A stretch of 64,000 nucleotides of DNA from Kocuria sp. TGY1127_2 (lineage in GTDB: Bacteria > Actinomycetota > Actinomycetes > Actinomycetales > Micrococcaceae): the NCBI RefSeq assembly GCF_013394385.1, contig NZ_AP022834.1, positions 310,001 through 374,000 on the forward strand, given 5' to 3'. Positions 25,543-34,586 of this stretch are shown here, one piece after another. The notes under the pieces were generated by a model that made no database searches, was not told where the DNA came from, and saw only the letters and a list, made by a program, of their open reading frames with translations. The translations under genes and the position numbers were made by a program. Every line of letters starts with the position of its first letter. Position 1 is the stretch's first letter.

Positions 25543-26144
25543 AGGACCTGACGGGTTTTCAAGGGTACGGCTACGACAAGGGTCGGCCCAAAGCAGTTCA
25601 GGCCTTGTGGTTGACCGTGCAGGGCGCGTTACTCCAGCGGTGGTGGTGCCCTCCGAAAATCCGCACCGCCGTACTGCGTGCCTTCGGAGCAAGGATCGAG
25701 GAGAACGTTCTCATTCGTCACGGGGTGACCATTCATTGGCCGTGGAAACTGCATATCAAGAAGAATTCATGGGTCGGTGTCGGAACGTGGATTCTGAATC
25801 TCGAACCGGTCACGATTGGCGAAAACACGTGCCTCAGCCAGGACACCTTTTTGTGTACTGGATCACACCAATTCGATCACCCGAATTTCGAGTTCGACAA
25901 CGGGCCGATCACCGTTGGCGACCGTTGCTGGATTGCAGCCAGGGCCACGGTACTGCGCGGTGTCGAGATCGGCGACGACTCACTGGTCGGGGCTCAGGCG
26001 CTGGTTGCGAAGTCGGTGCCCGCGGGCTCCACAGTGCTGGCACCCCTGGGCAGGATTGTGGCCGGAAAGGGTGAGGACGCGGAGTCGCTTTCTCCCCAGG
26101 ATGTGGTTCGATCAAGGGTCACCGGGCAGGATTCTCTGGGCTGA
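25539..26144 (+). CDS. WcaF-like left-handed beta-helix acyltransferase
   Basis: 201 residues. Hexapeptide repeats run through the second half (VTIGENTCLSQDTFL, ITVGDRCWIAARATVLRGVEIGDDSLVGA), with catalytic-type His in TGSHQFD. The N-terminal tryptophan-rich segment matches the colanic-acid O-acetyltransferase WcaF pattern. ATG 25539 overlaps the GMC stop (ATGA). It probably acetylates a sugar of the repeat unit using acetyl-CoA. It is the last gene before an internal promoter. Confidence 0.86.
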   Translation: MKDLTGFQGYGYDKGRPKAVQALWLTVQGALLQRWWCPPKIRTAVLRAFGARIEENVLIRHGVTIHWPWKLHIKKNSWVGVGTWILNLEPVTIGENTCLSQDTFLCTGSHQFDHPNFEFDNGPITVGDRCWIAARATVLRGVEIGDDSLVGAQALVAKSVPAGSTVLAPLGRIVAGKGEDAESLSPQDVVRSRVTGQDSLG

Positions 26145-26153
26145 CTAGATCTT

Positions 26154-26182
26154 TTGTTGACAATATCGAGCTGTTATAAAAT
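26154..26182 (+). promoter_or_regulatory. Internal promoter in the exopolysaccharide locus
   Basis: TTGTTG (26154-26159), a 17-nt spacer and TAAAAT (26177-26182) in a conspicuously AT-rich island. Two GCGAATAT repeats (26188-26195, 26230-26237) follow, 42 bp apart, before the TTG start at 26258. Confidence 0.45.
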
Positions 26183-26257
26183 TTTCGGCGAATATTTCGT
26201 TGACCCGACTTGGGGGAACATTCGAGACAGCGAATATCGGGTTCTGGGGGGAACGAT

Positions 26258-27382
26258 TTGAGAATTCTTCACGTGGTTACGATGGTTGACCCTCATGGTT
26301 CGCTGGGCGGACCCCTGCGGGTGTCCTGCAATCAGCTCTCGGAGCTGAAAGAACAGGGGCATGACGTTCTCCTTCTTGCCGCCGCGGAAGGCTACCGGGG
26401 CGACATGCCCGACGAATACTGCGGTATCCCCGTGAAGCTGTTCCCGGCCCGGCGCCTGATGCGGGAGAGCTTCGCTGGCGTGACCTCTCCCCAGTTGTTC
26501 CTGTGGCTCGCGAAGCACGGCCGCTCCTTCGACGTCGCCCACATCCATATGGCGCGTGACCTCGTGACGTTGCCCGCCGCGAGACTCCTCCAAACCCTCC
26601 GGGTGCCGACTGTCCTGCAGACCCACGGGATGATTGATCCGAGTTCCCAGAAGCTGGCCAAGCCCTTGGACGCCTTCATGACGCGACCGGCATTCAATGC
26701 AGCGAAAAAGATCCTGGCGCTCACGAACGCAGAGACCGAAGACCTTTGTGCTGTTGATTCCCGGCTCACGTCCGATTCTGTTGAGGTGGTCCGCAACGGC
26801 GTCCCCATGGCTCCTGTCAGAGCCCGGCCTGAGCGCCCGTCTCCCGATGTCCTGTTTCTTGCCCGTGTCCAGGAGCGCAAGCGTCCGCTTGTTTTCGTCG
26901 AAGCAGCCCAGCGCTTGGCGCCTCGGCATCCTGACGCGACCTTCACCCTTGTCGGACCGGATGAGGGCGAAGGCGATGCGGTCCGGGCCCGGCTCAGGTC
27001 CGATGACGCCGCGGGGCGCATCCGATGGGTCGGATCCCTTCCCGCCCACCAGACCCTCGATCGCATGGCCGAATCGGCGGTCTACGTACTTCCGTCCCGC
27101 AATGAGCCCTTCGGGATGACGGTTCTGGAAGCAATGAGCGCCGGTCTGCCCGTCGTCGTCATAGAGGACTGCGGGCTGGCACACGAGGTCCGGTCTTCCG
27201 GGGGCGGTCTGGTCGCCGGATACGGTCCGGACGAGCTCGTCGACGTGATCGACCGTCTGCTAGACAGCCCCGAGGATCGCCGGCGCATGGGGGCCGCGGG
27301 AAGAGCATTCGTAGCCGATCACGCGACCATGGAGCGCATCGCCCAACAACTCGCTCACCTGTACGAGGGCGTGGCTGCCTGA
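26258..27382 (+). CDS. Glycosyltransferase, GT4 family (exopolysaccharide)
   Basis: 374 residues from a TTG preceded by GGGGGGAACGA; this gives the canonical start LRILHVVTMVDPHGSLGGPLR (N-terminal GG loop). Later landmarks: DVLFLARVQERKRPLVFVEAA, TLVGPDEGEG and the E-x7-E motif EPFGMTVLEAMSAG. It follows a 113-bp gap with its own promoter, so the second half of the locus can be transcribed separately. The polymerase-like gene starts at the very next base after its stop. Confidence 0.88.
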   Translation: MRILHVVTMVDPHGSLGGPLRVSCNQLSELKEQGHDVLLLAAAEGYRGDMPDEYCGIPVKLFPARRLMRESFAGVTSPQLFLWLAKHGRSFDVAHIHMARDLVTLPAARLLQTLRVPTVLQTHGMIDPSSQKLAKPLDAFMTRPAFNAAKKILALTNAETEDLCAVDSRLTSDSVEVVRNGVPMAPVRARPERPSPDVLFLARVQERKRPLVFVEAAQRLAPRHPDATFTLVGPDEGEGDAVRARLRSDDAAGRIRWVGSLPAHQTLDRMAESAVYVLPSRNEPFGMTVLEAMSAGLPVVVIEDCGLAHEVRSSGGGLVAGYGPDELVDVIDRLLDSPEDRRRMGAAGRAFVADHATMERIAQQLAHLYEGVAA

Positions 27383-28741
27383 ATGATGCTCACCCTGCTC
27401 CTTATGGGAGCCTCCCTCGTCTTCGCGTTGCTGTTCGCCTCCCGGCCCCTGATTCTCCTCTCGGCCCCGATCCTGGTACGCCTGTTCCTCCCGGCGTACC
27501 AGGCCAGCGAATGGTTCAACGGGCTGCACCCCGCCGGATACATGGTCATGGCATCGGCACTCGTCCAGACCATTTTCTACTGGCCCCGGGTGAAGAAGGT
27601 TTTGCGGTCTTCGTACCTCGAGATTGCCGTCTTCCTCCTGTTTTGTGCCCTGATCATGGCCAACGTGCTGTCGATCTTTAACTCGTTCACGGGCAGCCTG
27701 ATCAACATCGCGGTCGTCTATCTTCCGCCCTTCGTGCTGTACCTGATGTTCAAGATGGTTATCTTCAGATCGGGATTCGAGGGTTTGCGCAAGGTCGCCT
27801 GGGCCATGCACCTGGCGATGCTGGTGCAGATGTACCTGGCTATTCAGCAGAACATCACCGGACACATTATCGTCTTCGAGGAGACCGCCAAGTCGGCTCT
27901 GTGGCAACTGCAAGGAATTGACGAGATCGGTCGCAGCCAGGGATTCGTGGAGACGGGACTGGACTTCACCGCGCTCTGCGCCTTCATGGTTGCCCTGACC
28001 TACTTCATCCGGAATCCCATCCTTCGATGGGCGTTCATCGGCCTGTATCTGTACGGCGCCCTGCTCGGCAACGGTCGGGCGTCCATGCTCGCCGCCGTGA
28101 TTACGGCCGTGGCGGTGATCCTTGCAGGGAAGGACCGGATCCTGACGAAGCTCGTGGGGCTCGTCCTTATGGTCGGAACCTTTGTCTGGATGTTGGGAAC
28201 CGAGGTCGGCCAGGCCTTGACCACGAAGATCGAGGATGACGGTGGGTCCTCCGAACTTCGGAAGCAAGCTTACGTGTGGGCCGAAAGCCACTGGCACCTC
28301 TTCACGTTCACGGGATACCCGGGCAACCGCGACTTCCGTGGATCGGGGGTCCTGGGTTCCTCCCTTGAGAACGCGTACCTGATAGTGGGTGCCGACTATG
28401 GCCTCATCACCGCGGCGGTGCTGCTGGTGCTCCAGATCTTCCTGGCCGTGAGGAATATGCGGAATGCGGCCGGCGTGGTCATGGTGCTCGGCGCGCTGGA
28501 CATGATCGCCAATAACCTGACCAACAGCGGATTCACCTCGAACCAGGTGGGCGCCTACCTGACCTGGATCGCGCTGGGTTTCGCGACGATTGGTAAACAC
28601 TACACCGACTACGGGTATGCAGGCCCTCGCCCGGGCTTCTTTTCCGGGCGTCGAAAAGCCAGATCAGCGCCTGGAGACGCCGTCATGGAGCGGATACCGT
28701 CGCACCGCGCTTTGGCGGTGGGGAAGCCGGGACATGCTTAG
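27383..28741 (+). CDS. Wzy/O-antigen-ligase-like polysaccharide polymerase
   Basis: 452 residues with about eleven transmembrane segments and a larger extracytoplasmic loop around residues 285-325, the topology of Wzy polymerases and O-antigen ligases. LGSSLENAYLIVGADYGLI in and after this loop resembles the ligase-family motif around its conserved His/Asn. Between a GT4 enzyme and the kinase/phosphatase pair, polymerisation of flipped repeat units is the obvious job. Wzy proteins diverge strongly, so the call rests on topology and context. The C-terminal tail (from ~residue 415) is basic and cytoplasmic. Confidence 0.75.
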   Translation: MMLTLLLMGASLVFALLFASRPLILLSAPILVRLFLPAYQASEWFNGLHPAGYMVMASALVQTIFYWPRVKKVLRSSYLEIAVFLLFCALIMANVLSIFNSFTGSLINIAVVYLPPFVLYLMFKMVIFRSGFEGLRKVAWAMHLAMLVQMYLAIQQNITGHIIVFEETAKSALWQLQGIDEIGRSQGFVETGLDFTALCAFMVALTYFIRNPILRWAFIGLYLYGALLGNGRASMLAAVITAVAVILAGKDRILTKLVGLVLMVGTFVWMLGTEVGQALTTKIEDDGGSSELRKQAYVWAESHWHLFTFTGYPGNRDFRGSGVLGSSLENAYLIVGADYGLITAAVLLVLQIFLAVRNMRNAAGVVMVLGALDMIANNLTNSGFTSNQVGAYLTWIALGFATIGKHYTDYGYAGPRPGFFSGRRKARSAPGDAVMERIPSHRALAVGKPGHA

Positions 28742-28782
28742 CGTCCCTCATCCGTCCTTTCGCAGAATCACGGAGAATTTCG

Positions 28783-29502
28783 ATGTTTAGTCCTTGGCAC
28801 AAAAAACCTGACGGTCTTTCGACCCCTGAGGTCAACCAGGTAGAACCTGCACCGACCGAACCTGCAGCAGCCGTGCCCACGCCTTCCGCCTCTGGCTCCC
28901 CGGAACCGCGGGCGGAGGCGGAAGCCGTTCCATTGGGATTCAGGGTCTACTTCGTGTGCACCGGAAATCTCTGCCGGTCTGCTCTGGCCATGGGATATTT
29001 CAACGACGTCACAGGAGACATTCCCGTGCGAGCAGAATCCGGGGGAACGGGGGTCAACCCGGAGATCGAAGTGCCCCAAGAGATCCTGGACATCGCCTCC
29101 TCCCGTGGATTCGATCTGTCCGCACACCGACCACGGGCCTTCACCGTGCACGGAATCAACGAGGCAGATCTGGTGCTGACCGCGACCACCGAGCAGCGAT
29201 CCGCGGTTCTGTCCGCGACTCCAAGGGCGCTGAAAAAGACCTTCACGCTTAAGGAATTCGCGCGGTTGGCAGAGCTCGTCGAGTGGGAACCCGTGGATTC
29301 CTTCGGTTCCGCGGAGAACCTCGTCCAGAAGTGCTCCGCGTTCGTTGCGGAGGCCTCCTCCCGCCGCTCCCAGGTCGGTCGGGACGCGGAGGCCGACCTG
29401 GACATCGTCGACCCCTATCTCCAGGACGTGGCGGTCTACCGCCAAACCGGGGAAGAGGTTTTCGTGGCCATCGATCAGTTCCTGCGAAAGATGTTCCGCT
29501 GA
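28783..29502 (+). CDS. Low-molecular-weight protein tyrosine phosphatase with N-terminal extension
   Basis: 239 residues, longer than the usual ~150. The catalytic P-loop CTGNLCRS (C-x5-R) lies near residues 61-68, and the general-acid Asp is probably in DIVDPYLQD near residue 209. Residues 1-50 form a Pro/Ala/Glu-rich extension without homology I recognise. It is the partner of the BY-kinase encoded next, like the Wzb-Wzc pair: it would dephosphorylate the kinase's tyrosine tail and so control polymer length and export. A second insertion lies between the P-loop and the acid loop. Confidence 0.87.
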   Translation: MFSPWHKKPDGLSTPEVNQVEPAPTEPAAAVPTPSASGSPEPRAEAEAVPLGFRVYFVCTGNLCRSALAMGYFNDVTGDIPVRAESGGTGVNPEIEVPQEILDIASSRGFDLSAHRPRAFTVHGINEADLVLTATTEQRSAVLSATPRALKKTFTLKEFARLAELVEWEPVDSFGSAENLVQKCSAFVAEASSRRSQVGRDAEADLDIVDPYLQDVAVYRQTGEEVFVAIDQFLRKMFR

Positions 29503-29552
29503 GGCGCTGCGAAGAGCGGGAACCACAAAACGTATTGGAGAGACAAGTAGGT

Positions 29553-31133
29553 ATGGGCGAGAAGAACCCAGTATTGATCGATGGAACCGCGTCGGAAAAG
29601 AGTTCGGGGCTGGTTCAGGCGTTTGTGCGCACTGTTCGCCGCCGCTGGTACTTTCTGGTGATCGGTGTGGTCGTCGGTGCGTTGATGGGCGTCGGCGTTT
29701 CGGCCCTCCAGCCGCGCGTCTACGCGGCCGACGCTACGGGGATTGTCACTACCGACAACAACAACAGCATTGGTCTGGCCTCGACCACGGACACCCTTGC
29801 CAAGTCGAAGGCGACCCAGTACAAGAGTCTCGCGACCTCCCGCGGTGTGGCCGAGGACGCCATCCGGTCCACCGGATTCGACCTCACGCCGCAGCAGGCG
29901 CTCGGCATGGTTTCGGTCGCCGTCCCGCTGGACACGGCGCAGATCCAGGTCACGGTTCGGTCCCAGGACCCTGACAGCGCTCGGGAACTCGCGGATGCGT
30001 GGATCGAGGCCCTGTCCACGAACGTCGAACGGGTCGAGACTGGGGGCAACTCGGCCGCGCCCACAAAGTCCCCTGACTCCGAGGGGTCGGAGGAGTCCCA
30101 GTCTGACCTGGCCGACTCGGTTCTGAAACTCATCGAATACGTGCAGGCCGAGACGCCGACCTCGCCCGTGTCCCCGAACGTGAAGTTGAACGCTGCGCTG
30201 GGTGCGTTGGTTCTGCTTGTCGTGGTTCTGCTTCTGCTCCTGCTGCAGGCTTTCCGGGACCGGAGTATCCGTTCGGTCGAGATTCTTCGAGAGGTCATGG
30301 GCAATTCCCCCTTGCTGGGCACCGTGCCGTTGTCCGATTCGCTGAGCGAATCGCGATTGATCCCACCTGAGTCCTTGGGCGCCCAAGCGCATCGGCGTGA
30401 CTTCAGCGTGGTGGAGTCTTTCAAAGAGATCCGGACCAATCTGCAATTCATGAATCCGGACCGGCCTCCCCGGCGGTTCGTGGTGACCTCCTGCCTTCCC
30501 GAGGACGGGAAGTCGACCGTGGCGGACAACCTCGCTATTGCCCTCGCCCAGGGCGGGGACCCGGTCTACCTCGTGGATGCGGATCTGCGGCGTCCCACGG
30601 TTGCCAAGAGGTTCGGTCTGATCACGGATGTCGGGCTGACCGACGTCATCATCGGCCGGGCCGAGATGGACGACGTCATCCAGGAAGTGCACACGTATCC
30701 GAACCTGTTCGTCCTGGCGGCGGGGCACATTCCGCCGAATCCCTCGGAGATCCTCGCTTCGGAACGCTTCTCAACCATGATCGATCGGCTGGCCGAGAAG
30801 GGCACGGTCATCATGGATGCTCCGCCGTTGCTCCCGGTCAGCGACTCGGCAATCATTGCCACCAAATTCGACGGAGCCCTGGTTGTCGTCGAGGCCGGCG
30901 GTACCACGCGCGATCAGCTCGGAAAGTCGTTGCAGAACCTCGAACAGATCAACGCACAGTTGTTGGGCACGGTGCTGAACAAGGTGCCCACGCGGGGCAG
31001 CGAGGCCGGCTACTACAGCTACTACGGAAAGAACTACTACTACGAGGCCGAGAACGAGTCCTCGCGGAGCGGAAAGCGTTCTCGGAAGAAGGGTTCAGGT
31101 CGGAAGACTGGAAAGGCAAAGAGCGGCCTCTGA
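29553..31133 (+). CDS. Wzz-type chain-length determinant fused to tyrosine autokinase (BY-kinase)
   Basis: 526 residues. Two transmembrane segments (~32-52 and ~215-237) bracket an extracytoplasmic Wzz domain. The cytoplasmic kinase has Walker A SCLPEDGKST (~310), Walker A' VYLVDADLRRP and Walker B VIMDAPPLLP. A tyrosine cluster GYYSYYGKNYYYEAE (~485-500) is the autophosphorylation tail, followed by a Lys/Arg/Ser-rich end. It controls polymer chain length in step with the phosphatase encoded just upstream. I chose ATG 29553, preceded by TTGGAGAGACAAGTAG. The single-chain organisation is common in actinobacteria and proteobacteria; Firmicutes usually split it. Confidence 0.92.
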   Translation: MGEKNPVLIDGTASEKSSGLVQAFVRTVRRRWYFLVIGVVVGALMGVGVSALQPRVYAADATGIVTTDNNNSIGLASTTDTLAKSKATQYKSLATSRGVAEDAIRSTGFDLTPQQALGMVSVAVPLDTAQIQVTVRSQDPDSARELADAWIEALSTNVERVETGGNSAAPTKSPDSEGSEESQSDLADSVLKLIEYVQAETPTSPVSPNVKLNAALGALVLLVVVLLLLLLQAFRDRSIRSVEILREVMGNSPLLGTVPLSDSLSESRLIPPESLGAQAHRRDFSVVESFKEIRTNLQFMNPDRPPRRFVVTSCLPEDGKSTVADNLAIALAQGGDPVYLVDADLRRPTVAKRFGLITDVGLTDVIIGRAEMDDVIQEVHTYPNLFVLAAGHIPPNPSEILASERFSTMIDRLAEKGTVIMDAPPLLPVSDSAIIATKFDGALVVVEAGGTTRDQLGKSLQNLEQINAQLLGTVLNKVPTRGSEAGYYSYYGKNYYYEAENESSRSGKRSRKKGSGRKTGKAKSGL

Positions 31134-31152
31134 CGTCGCCCAGGCACCGATC

Positions 31153-32559
31153 ATGTCCGAATCCGAATCAGCTCGCGGGCCCTCGAAGGGGCGAGCTCCC
31201 GAGAACACCTCAGCACAGAAACGGACCCCCATGGGGACGGGGCTCTTCTATTCTCTGCTGAGCAACCTCTTGGCGCCCGTCGCCGGCCTGGCCATTGCCC
31301 CCATTCTGTCCCACGGGCTCGGCGAGGCCGGACGCGGGGCACTCGGCGGAGTGACCTCCATCGTGCTTGTTGCGTCTTCCGCGGGAGCATTCGGTATGCC
31401 GGAGGCCCTGACCTTTTTTGCGGCGCGGTACTTCCGACGACGGTGTTCGGTGCTCCGTCTGGCCCTATGGACCCTCCTGGCTCTTGGAGCCTTTTGCGCC
31501 CTGGTGGTCTGGGCCATGAGCCCGTTCCTTGCGAGTGGGCATGGGGAAGAATACCGGATGCTCCTCTGGCTGACGGCGTTGGCGCTGGTCCCGAACATGC
31601 TGATTCTCATCCCGAGGGCATACGCCGCCGCGACCGGCCAATGGAAGTACCAGGCCTTGGAACAAGGGTTGTTCTCGGTGCTCCGACTGGTCGCGTTGGT
31701 GGTTCTGCTCTGGACCGGACATCTGACGGTGCTCAACGCCGTGCTCGTGACACTGGCGTCTCCCGTGCTCGGTGCCCTCTCCTACGTGCCCGTGCTCCGA
31801 GGGGTTCGAGACGGCGGGGTGCTGCCCGAACGGGAAGAACCCCAGCGGGCGGGGGAGATGTGGGCCTACGGGTCGAAGATCTGGCTCGGTTCTCTCTCCG
31901 GCATCATTCTTAGCCGGATCGACCAGACGGTCATGATCAAGTTGACCACCCTGGAGCAGCAGGGGCTGTACGCCGTTGCCGTGACCATCGGGGAGATCCC
32001 GTCTGTGCTCTCCAACGCGTTCCGCAACGTGGTTTTCGCCGCAGATTCCGCGGATACGGGGGACGGTGCCGCCTCGGAGTATGCCGATCGACGCCTGACC
32101 ACGATGGCGCGGATTACCTTGATTCTGACGGTCCTGACCGCGTTGCCGATCGCTGTGACGTCGTTCCTCTGGGTGGGGCCGGTCTTCGGGGCGGAGTTCT
32201 CCGCGTCGATCCCGATGCTCCTGGTGCTCCTCGCCGCGGCCGTTGTGGGTTCTCCCGGGTCGGTCGCGGGCGCGGGGCTCTCGGGCCGCGGAAGACCGGA
32301 TTTGCGAAGCCGGTCCATGGCCATCGGGGCCGTATTCAACCTGGCCGTGCTTTTTGGGCTGACCCCTGCGCTGGGCGGGATGGGGGCCGCGCTCTCCACT
32401 CTCGTGGGGAATGCGGTGGCAGGAAACCTGAATATCTATTATCTGCGGCGTCACTTCGACTTCAGTCTGCGGGCGTTCTACGCGGTCTCGCGCGAGGACG
32501 CAATCTTGCTGACGAAGGCCGCGGGAAAAATCCTTCGGAAAATGGGAGTCACACGATGA
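31153..32559 (+). CDS. Wzx-like polysaccharide flippase (MOP superfamily)
   Basis: 468 residues, 12-14 transmembrane segments. The first hydrophobic block (FYSLLSNLLAPVAGLAIAPILSHGLGEAGRG) and the SRIDQTVMIKLTTLEQQGLYAVAVTI region are typical of oligosaccharide flippases. It would move lipid-linked repeat units across the membrane for the Wzy-like enzyme. No strong RBS precedes ATG 31153; ATG 31231 is an alternative that removes a hydrophilic 26-residue leader. It overlaps the next gene by 4 nt (ATGA). Confidence 0.85.
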   Translation: MSESESARGPSKGRAPENTSAQKRTPMGTGLFYSLLSNLLAPVAGLAIAPILSHGLGEAGRGALGGVTSIVLVASSAGAFGMPEALTFFAARYFRRRCSVLRLALWTLLALGAFCALVVWAMSPFLASGHGEEYRMLLWLTALALVPNMLILIPRAYAAATGQWKYQALEQGLFSVLRLVALVVLLWTGHLTVLNAVLVTLASPVLGALSYVPVLRGVRDGGVLPEREEPQRAGEMWAYGSKIWLGSLSGIILSRIDQTVMIKLTTLEQQGLYAVAVTIGEIPSVLSNAFRNVVFAADSADTGDGAASEYADRRLTTMARITLILTVLTALPIAVTSFLWVGPVFGAEFSASIPMLLVLLAAAVVGSPGSVAGAGLSGRGRPDLRSRSMAIGAVFNLAVLFGLTPALGGMGAALSTLVGNAVAGNLNIYYLRRHFDFSLRAFYAVSREDAILLTKAAGKILRKMGVTR

Positions 32560-33440
32560 CAGAAACACCTTTGGACCCGCAGGTTTCTCGGCCACTGCGT
32601 ATCCCGTGGAAGGCGGCGGCCATGGCGAGACTTCGGCTGATCAACAGATTCTCCTCCGCCGCCGTCCTGGGAGAGGCTCCTGTTGCCGTCAATATGACCT
32701 CGTACGGGCACCGCCTCCCGACGGTGTGGCTCGCGATTGAGTCCATCGCCCAGGGCCGGGTGAAACCGCAACGCATGATTCTCTGGGTCGACGACGAGGC
32801 CTTCGACGTCAAGAACTATCCTCAGCTCCTTCGCCTGCAACATCGCGGTCTCGAAATTCTCAGATGTGAGGACCTCGGACCATACAAAAAGTTCTACCCG
32901 TATATCCGTATGACGGAAGCGAAGGAAAATCCGCCGGTCATTGCCGACGACGACATCATGTATCCCGCCGGTTGGCTTGGGCGTTTGTACGGAGCCCATC
33001 AGCAATATCCCGAGGAGATGGTGGCGCTCCGTTGCCACCAGTGGACGCTGGCCGACGGCGGGAACACGGTTGCTCCGTACTCCGCCTGGTCTGCCCCTCA
33101 TGGCTTTAACGCGAGTTTCTCGAATTTCATGACGGGCGCTGGCGGTGCCGTGCTTCCCCGGGCGCTCCAAGAACGCATCCTGCGGGATGGCAAGGATTTC
33201 ATGAAGACCTGCCCACGTGCGGACGACATTTGGATCAACGTCGAGGCGCTCCGGGCAGGAGTCAGGACTCGATTCGTCTCGTCCAAGGGGCTGACCTACA
33301 TTTCCATCCCCGGCCTCCAGCAGAAGTCCTCCCTTCACAGCACCAACGTGGCAGAGAACGGTAACGACGCCCAGATCCGGGCCACGCTGACCTCTGAGGA
33401 CATTCGGATTTTGGCGGGCGAGGCCCCCGTTATCGACTGA
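32556..33440 (+). CDS. GT-A-like glycosyltransferase (exopolysaccharide)
   Basis: 294 residues. VAVNMTSYGHRLPTVWLAIESIAQG opens a GT-A-like domain and VIADDDIMYPAGWLGRL holds an acidic DDD (DxD-like) metal/nucleotide motif near residue 131. ADDIWINVEAL could supply the catalytic acid. This pattern matches a family of poorly studied glycosyltransferases in capsule loci; no donor or acceptor can be given. It starts in a 4-nt overlap with the flippase gene. Confidence 0.72.
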   Translation: MTETPLDPQVSRPLRIPWKAAAMARLRLINRFSSAAVLGEAPVAVNMTSYGHRLPTVWLAIESIAQGRVKPQRMILWVDDEAFDVKNYPQLLRLQHRGLEILRCEDLGPYKKFYPYIRMTEAKENPPVIADDDIMYPAGWLGRLYGAHQQYPEEMVALRCHQWTLADGGNTVAPYSAWSAPHGFNASFSNFMTGAGGAVLPRALQERILRDGKDFMKTCPRADDIWINVEALRAGVRTRFVSSKGLTYISIPGLQQKSSLHSTNVAENGNDAQIRATLTSEDIRILAGEAPVID

Positions 33441-33466
33441 CTTTCACCCCGAGGAGAAGAACAGCA

Positions 33467-34531
33467 ATGGTGCGCAACAAGCCAGTGATAGACGCGTCGG
33501 GCAATGACTCGTGGCACCTGACCTCCCGACGTTCTCTGCTCCGATCGGTAGGAGTAGGGGCGGCCGTGCTCACCACGGCGGGGTGCGAACAGGAACCGTT
33601 GAAAAGGATCGCGCCGCCCAGTCCCCCGGCAAACAGTGCATCTCGGAGTGGTGGTGCCCGACGCCGCTCCTCCCGTGAGGAGTGGGTGCACCTTGGAGAC
33701 TCCTTCACCAACCTTTCCCGAATGGTTCCAGCATGTGCGGAACTCACCGGCTACGAGCACATGGACGCGAGCATGATTGGGGACAATTCGCTGAGCGCGG
33801 CGATCAGATCAGGGTGCCTGCCTCTGATGGCACGGCTTGATGGCGGCAAGATTCCTTCAAAGGGCAGCGTCGAGCTGCGCGACTTCGTTCCACCAGCTTT
33901 TCGGATGCACGGGTCAGTGGAACACCTGGTTGAAATAAAAGGTGTTCGGGGAACGATGATTCGTCGACGGGGCTCGCAGAGGACTTGGTTCACGCGGTCC
34001 CGATCCGGCGAAGAAGTCGATGCTTCTGGCCATGTCGACATCACAGCGGACCCCGGCCACGAGCAGTCCATCGGGACCAAAGGGTTCTATCGCAATTTCT
34101 CGGTCGTCTTCGCCCTCGGGCGCAATGAAATGGACACCGGCGGATCCGTTGATGACCTGGTGAAGAATATTCGGACCATGATCGAGAAGCACCCAGCCGA
34201 GCAGTTGAGGTACGTGGTGACGGAGATTCCGGCCTGGCAGCACGAGAAAATCGGCACCCCAAAGCGCGCAGAGCTCGATGCGTGGAACGGGCGGCTCAAA
34301 TGGCAATTCGGGGACACCTTCATTGAGCCCTTCCGGTGGCTGATCGACCACCGGGAGAAATCATTCGCTTTGGCGGAGCTGAGAATGACGGACGATGACC
34401 GAGCCACAGGGGACAACGGAGTCATTCCTGTTTCTCTGACCATGGACGACCGCGGCCACCTCAGCGAAGCCGGCGCAAAAGCGTGCGCCGCAGGCATGTT
34501 CGAAGAATTCAAACGCCTGCACCTGGTGTGA
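33467..34531 (+). CDS. SGNH-hydrolase-like Tat-dependent lipoprotein
   Basis: 354 residues. N-terminal SRRSLLRSVGVGAAVLTTAGC combines a twin-arginine motif with a lipobox (Cys ~42), so it is probably exported folded and lipidated. The mature part has SGNH blocks: HLGDSFTNL (Ser, block I), GDNS (block II), ALGRNEMD (Asn, block III) and DDRGHLSEAG (D-x-x-H, block V). SGNH enzymes remove or transfer acyl groups; with a WcaF-like acetyltransferase in the same locus, editing of O-acetyl groups on the exported polymer is likely. The RBS GAGGAGAA precedes the ATG. The family call is from motifs only. Confidence 0.68.
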   Translation: MVRNKPVIDASGNDSWHLTSRRSLLRSVGVGAAVLTTAGCEQEPLKRIAPPSPPANSASRSGGARRRSSREEWVHLGDSFTNLSRMVPACAELTGYEHMDASMIGDNSLSAAIRSGCLPLMARLDGGKIPSKGSVELRDFVPPAFRMHGSVEHLVEIKGVRGTMIRRRGSQRTWFTRSRSGEEVDASGHVDITADPGHEQSIGTKGFYRNFSVVFALGRNEMDTGGSVDDLVKNIRTMIEKHPAEQLRYVVTEIPAWQHEKIGTPKRAELDAWNGRLKWQFGDTFIEPFRWLIDHREKSFALAELRMTDDDRATGDNGVIPVSLTMDDRGHLSEAGAKACAAGMFEEFKRLHLV

Positions 34532-34586
34532 TGCCGGGGACCACCTCTGAAAATTATCTCCAGATGAAGAGGAAGGACAGCTAACA

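Noticed and set aside
23737-25692. 651-codon minus-strand open frame opposite the GMC oxidoreductase
   Set aside because: The plus-strand GMC gene has intact FAD and catalytic motifs and overlaps properly with both neighbours; the antisense frame has no RBS or recognisable domain.
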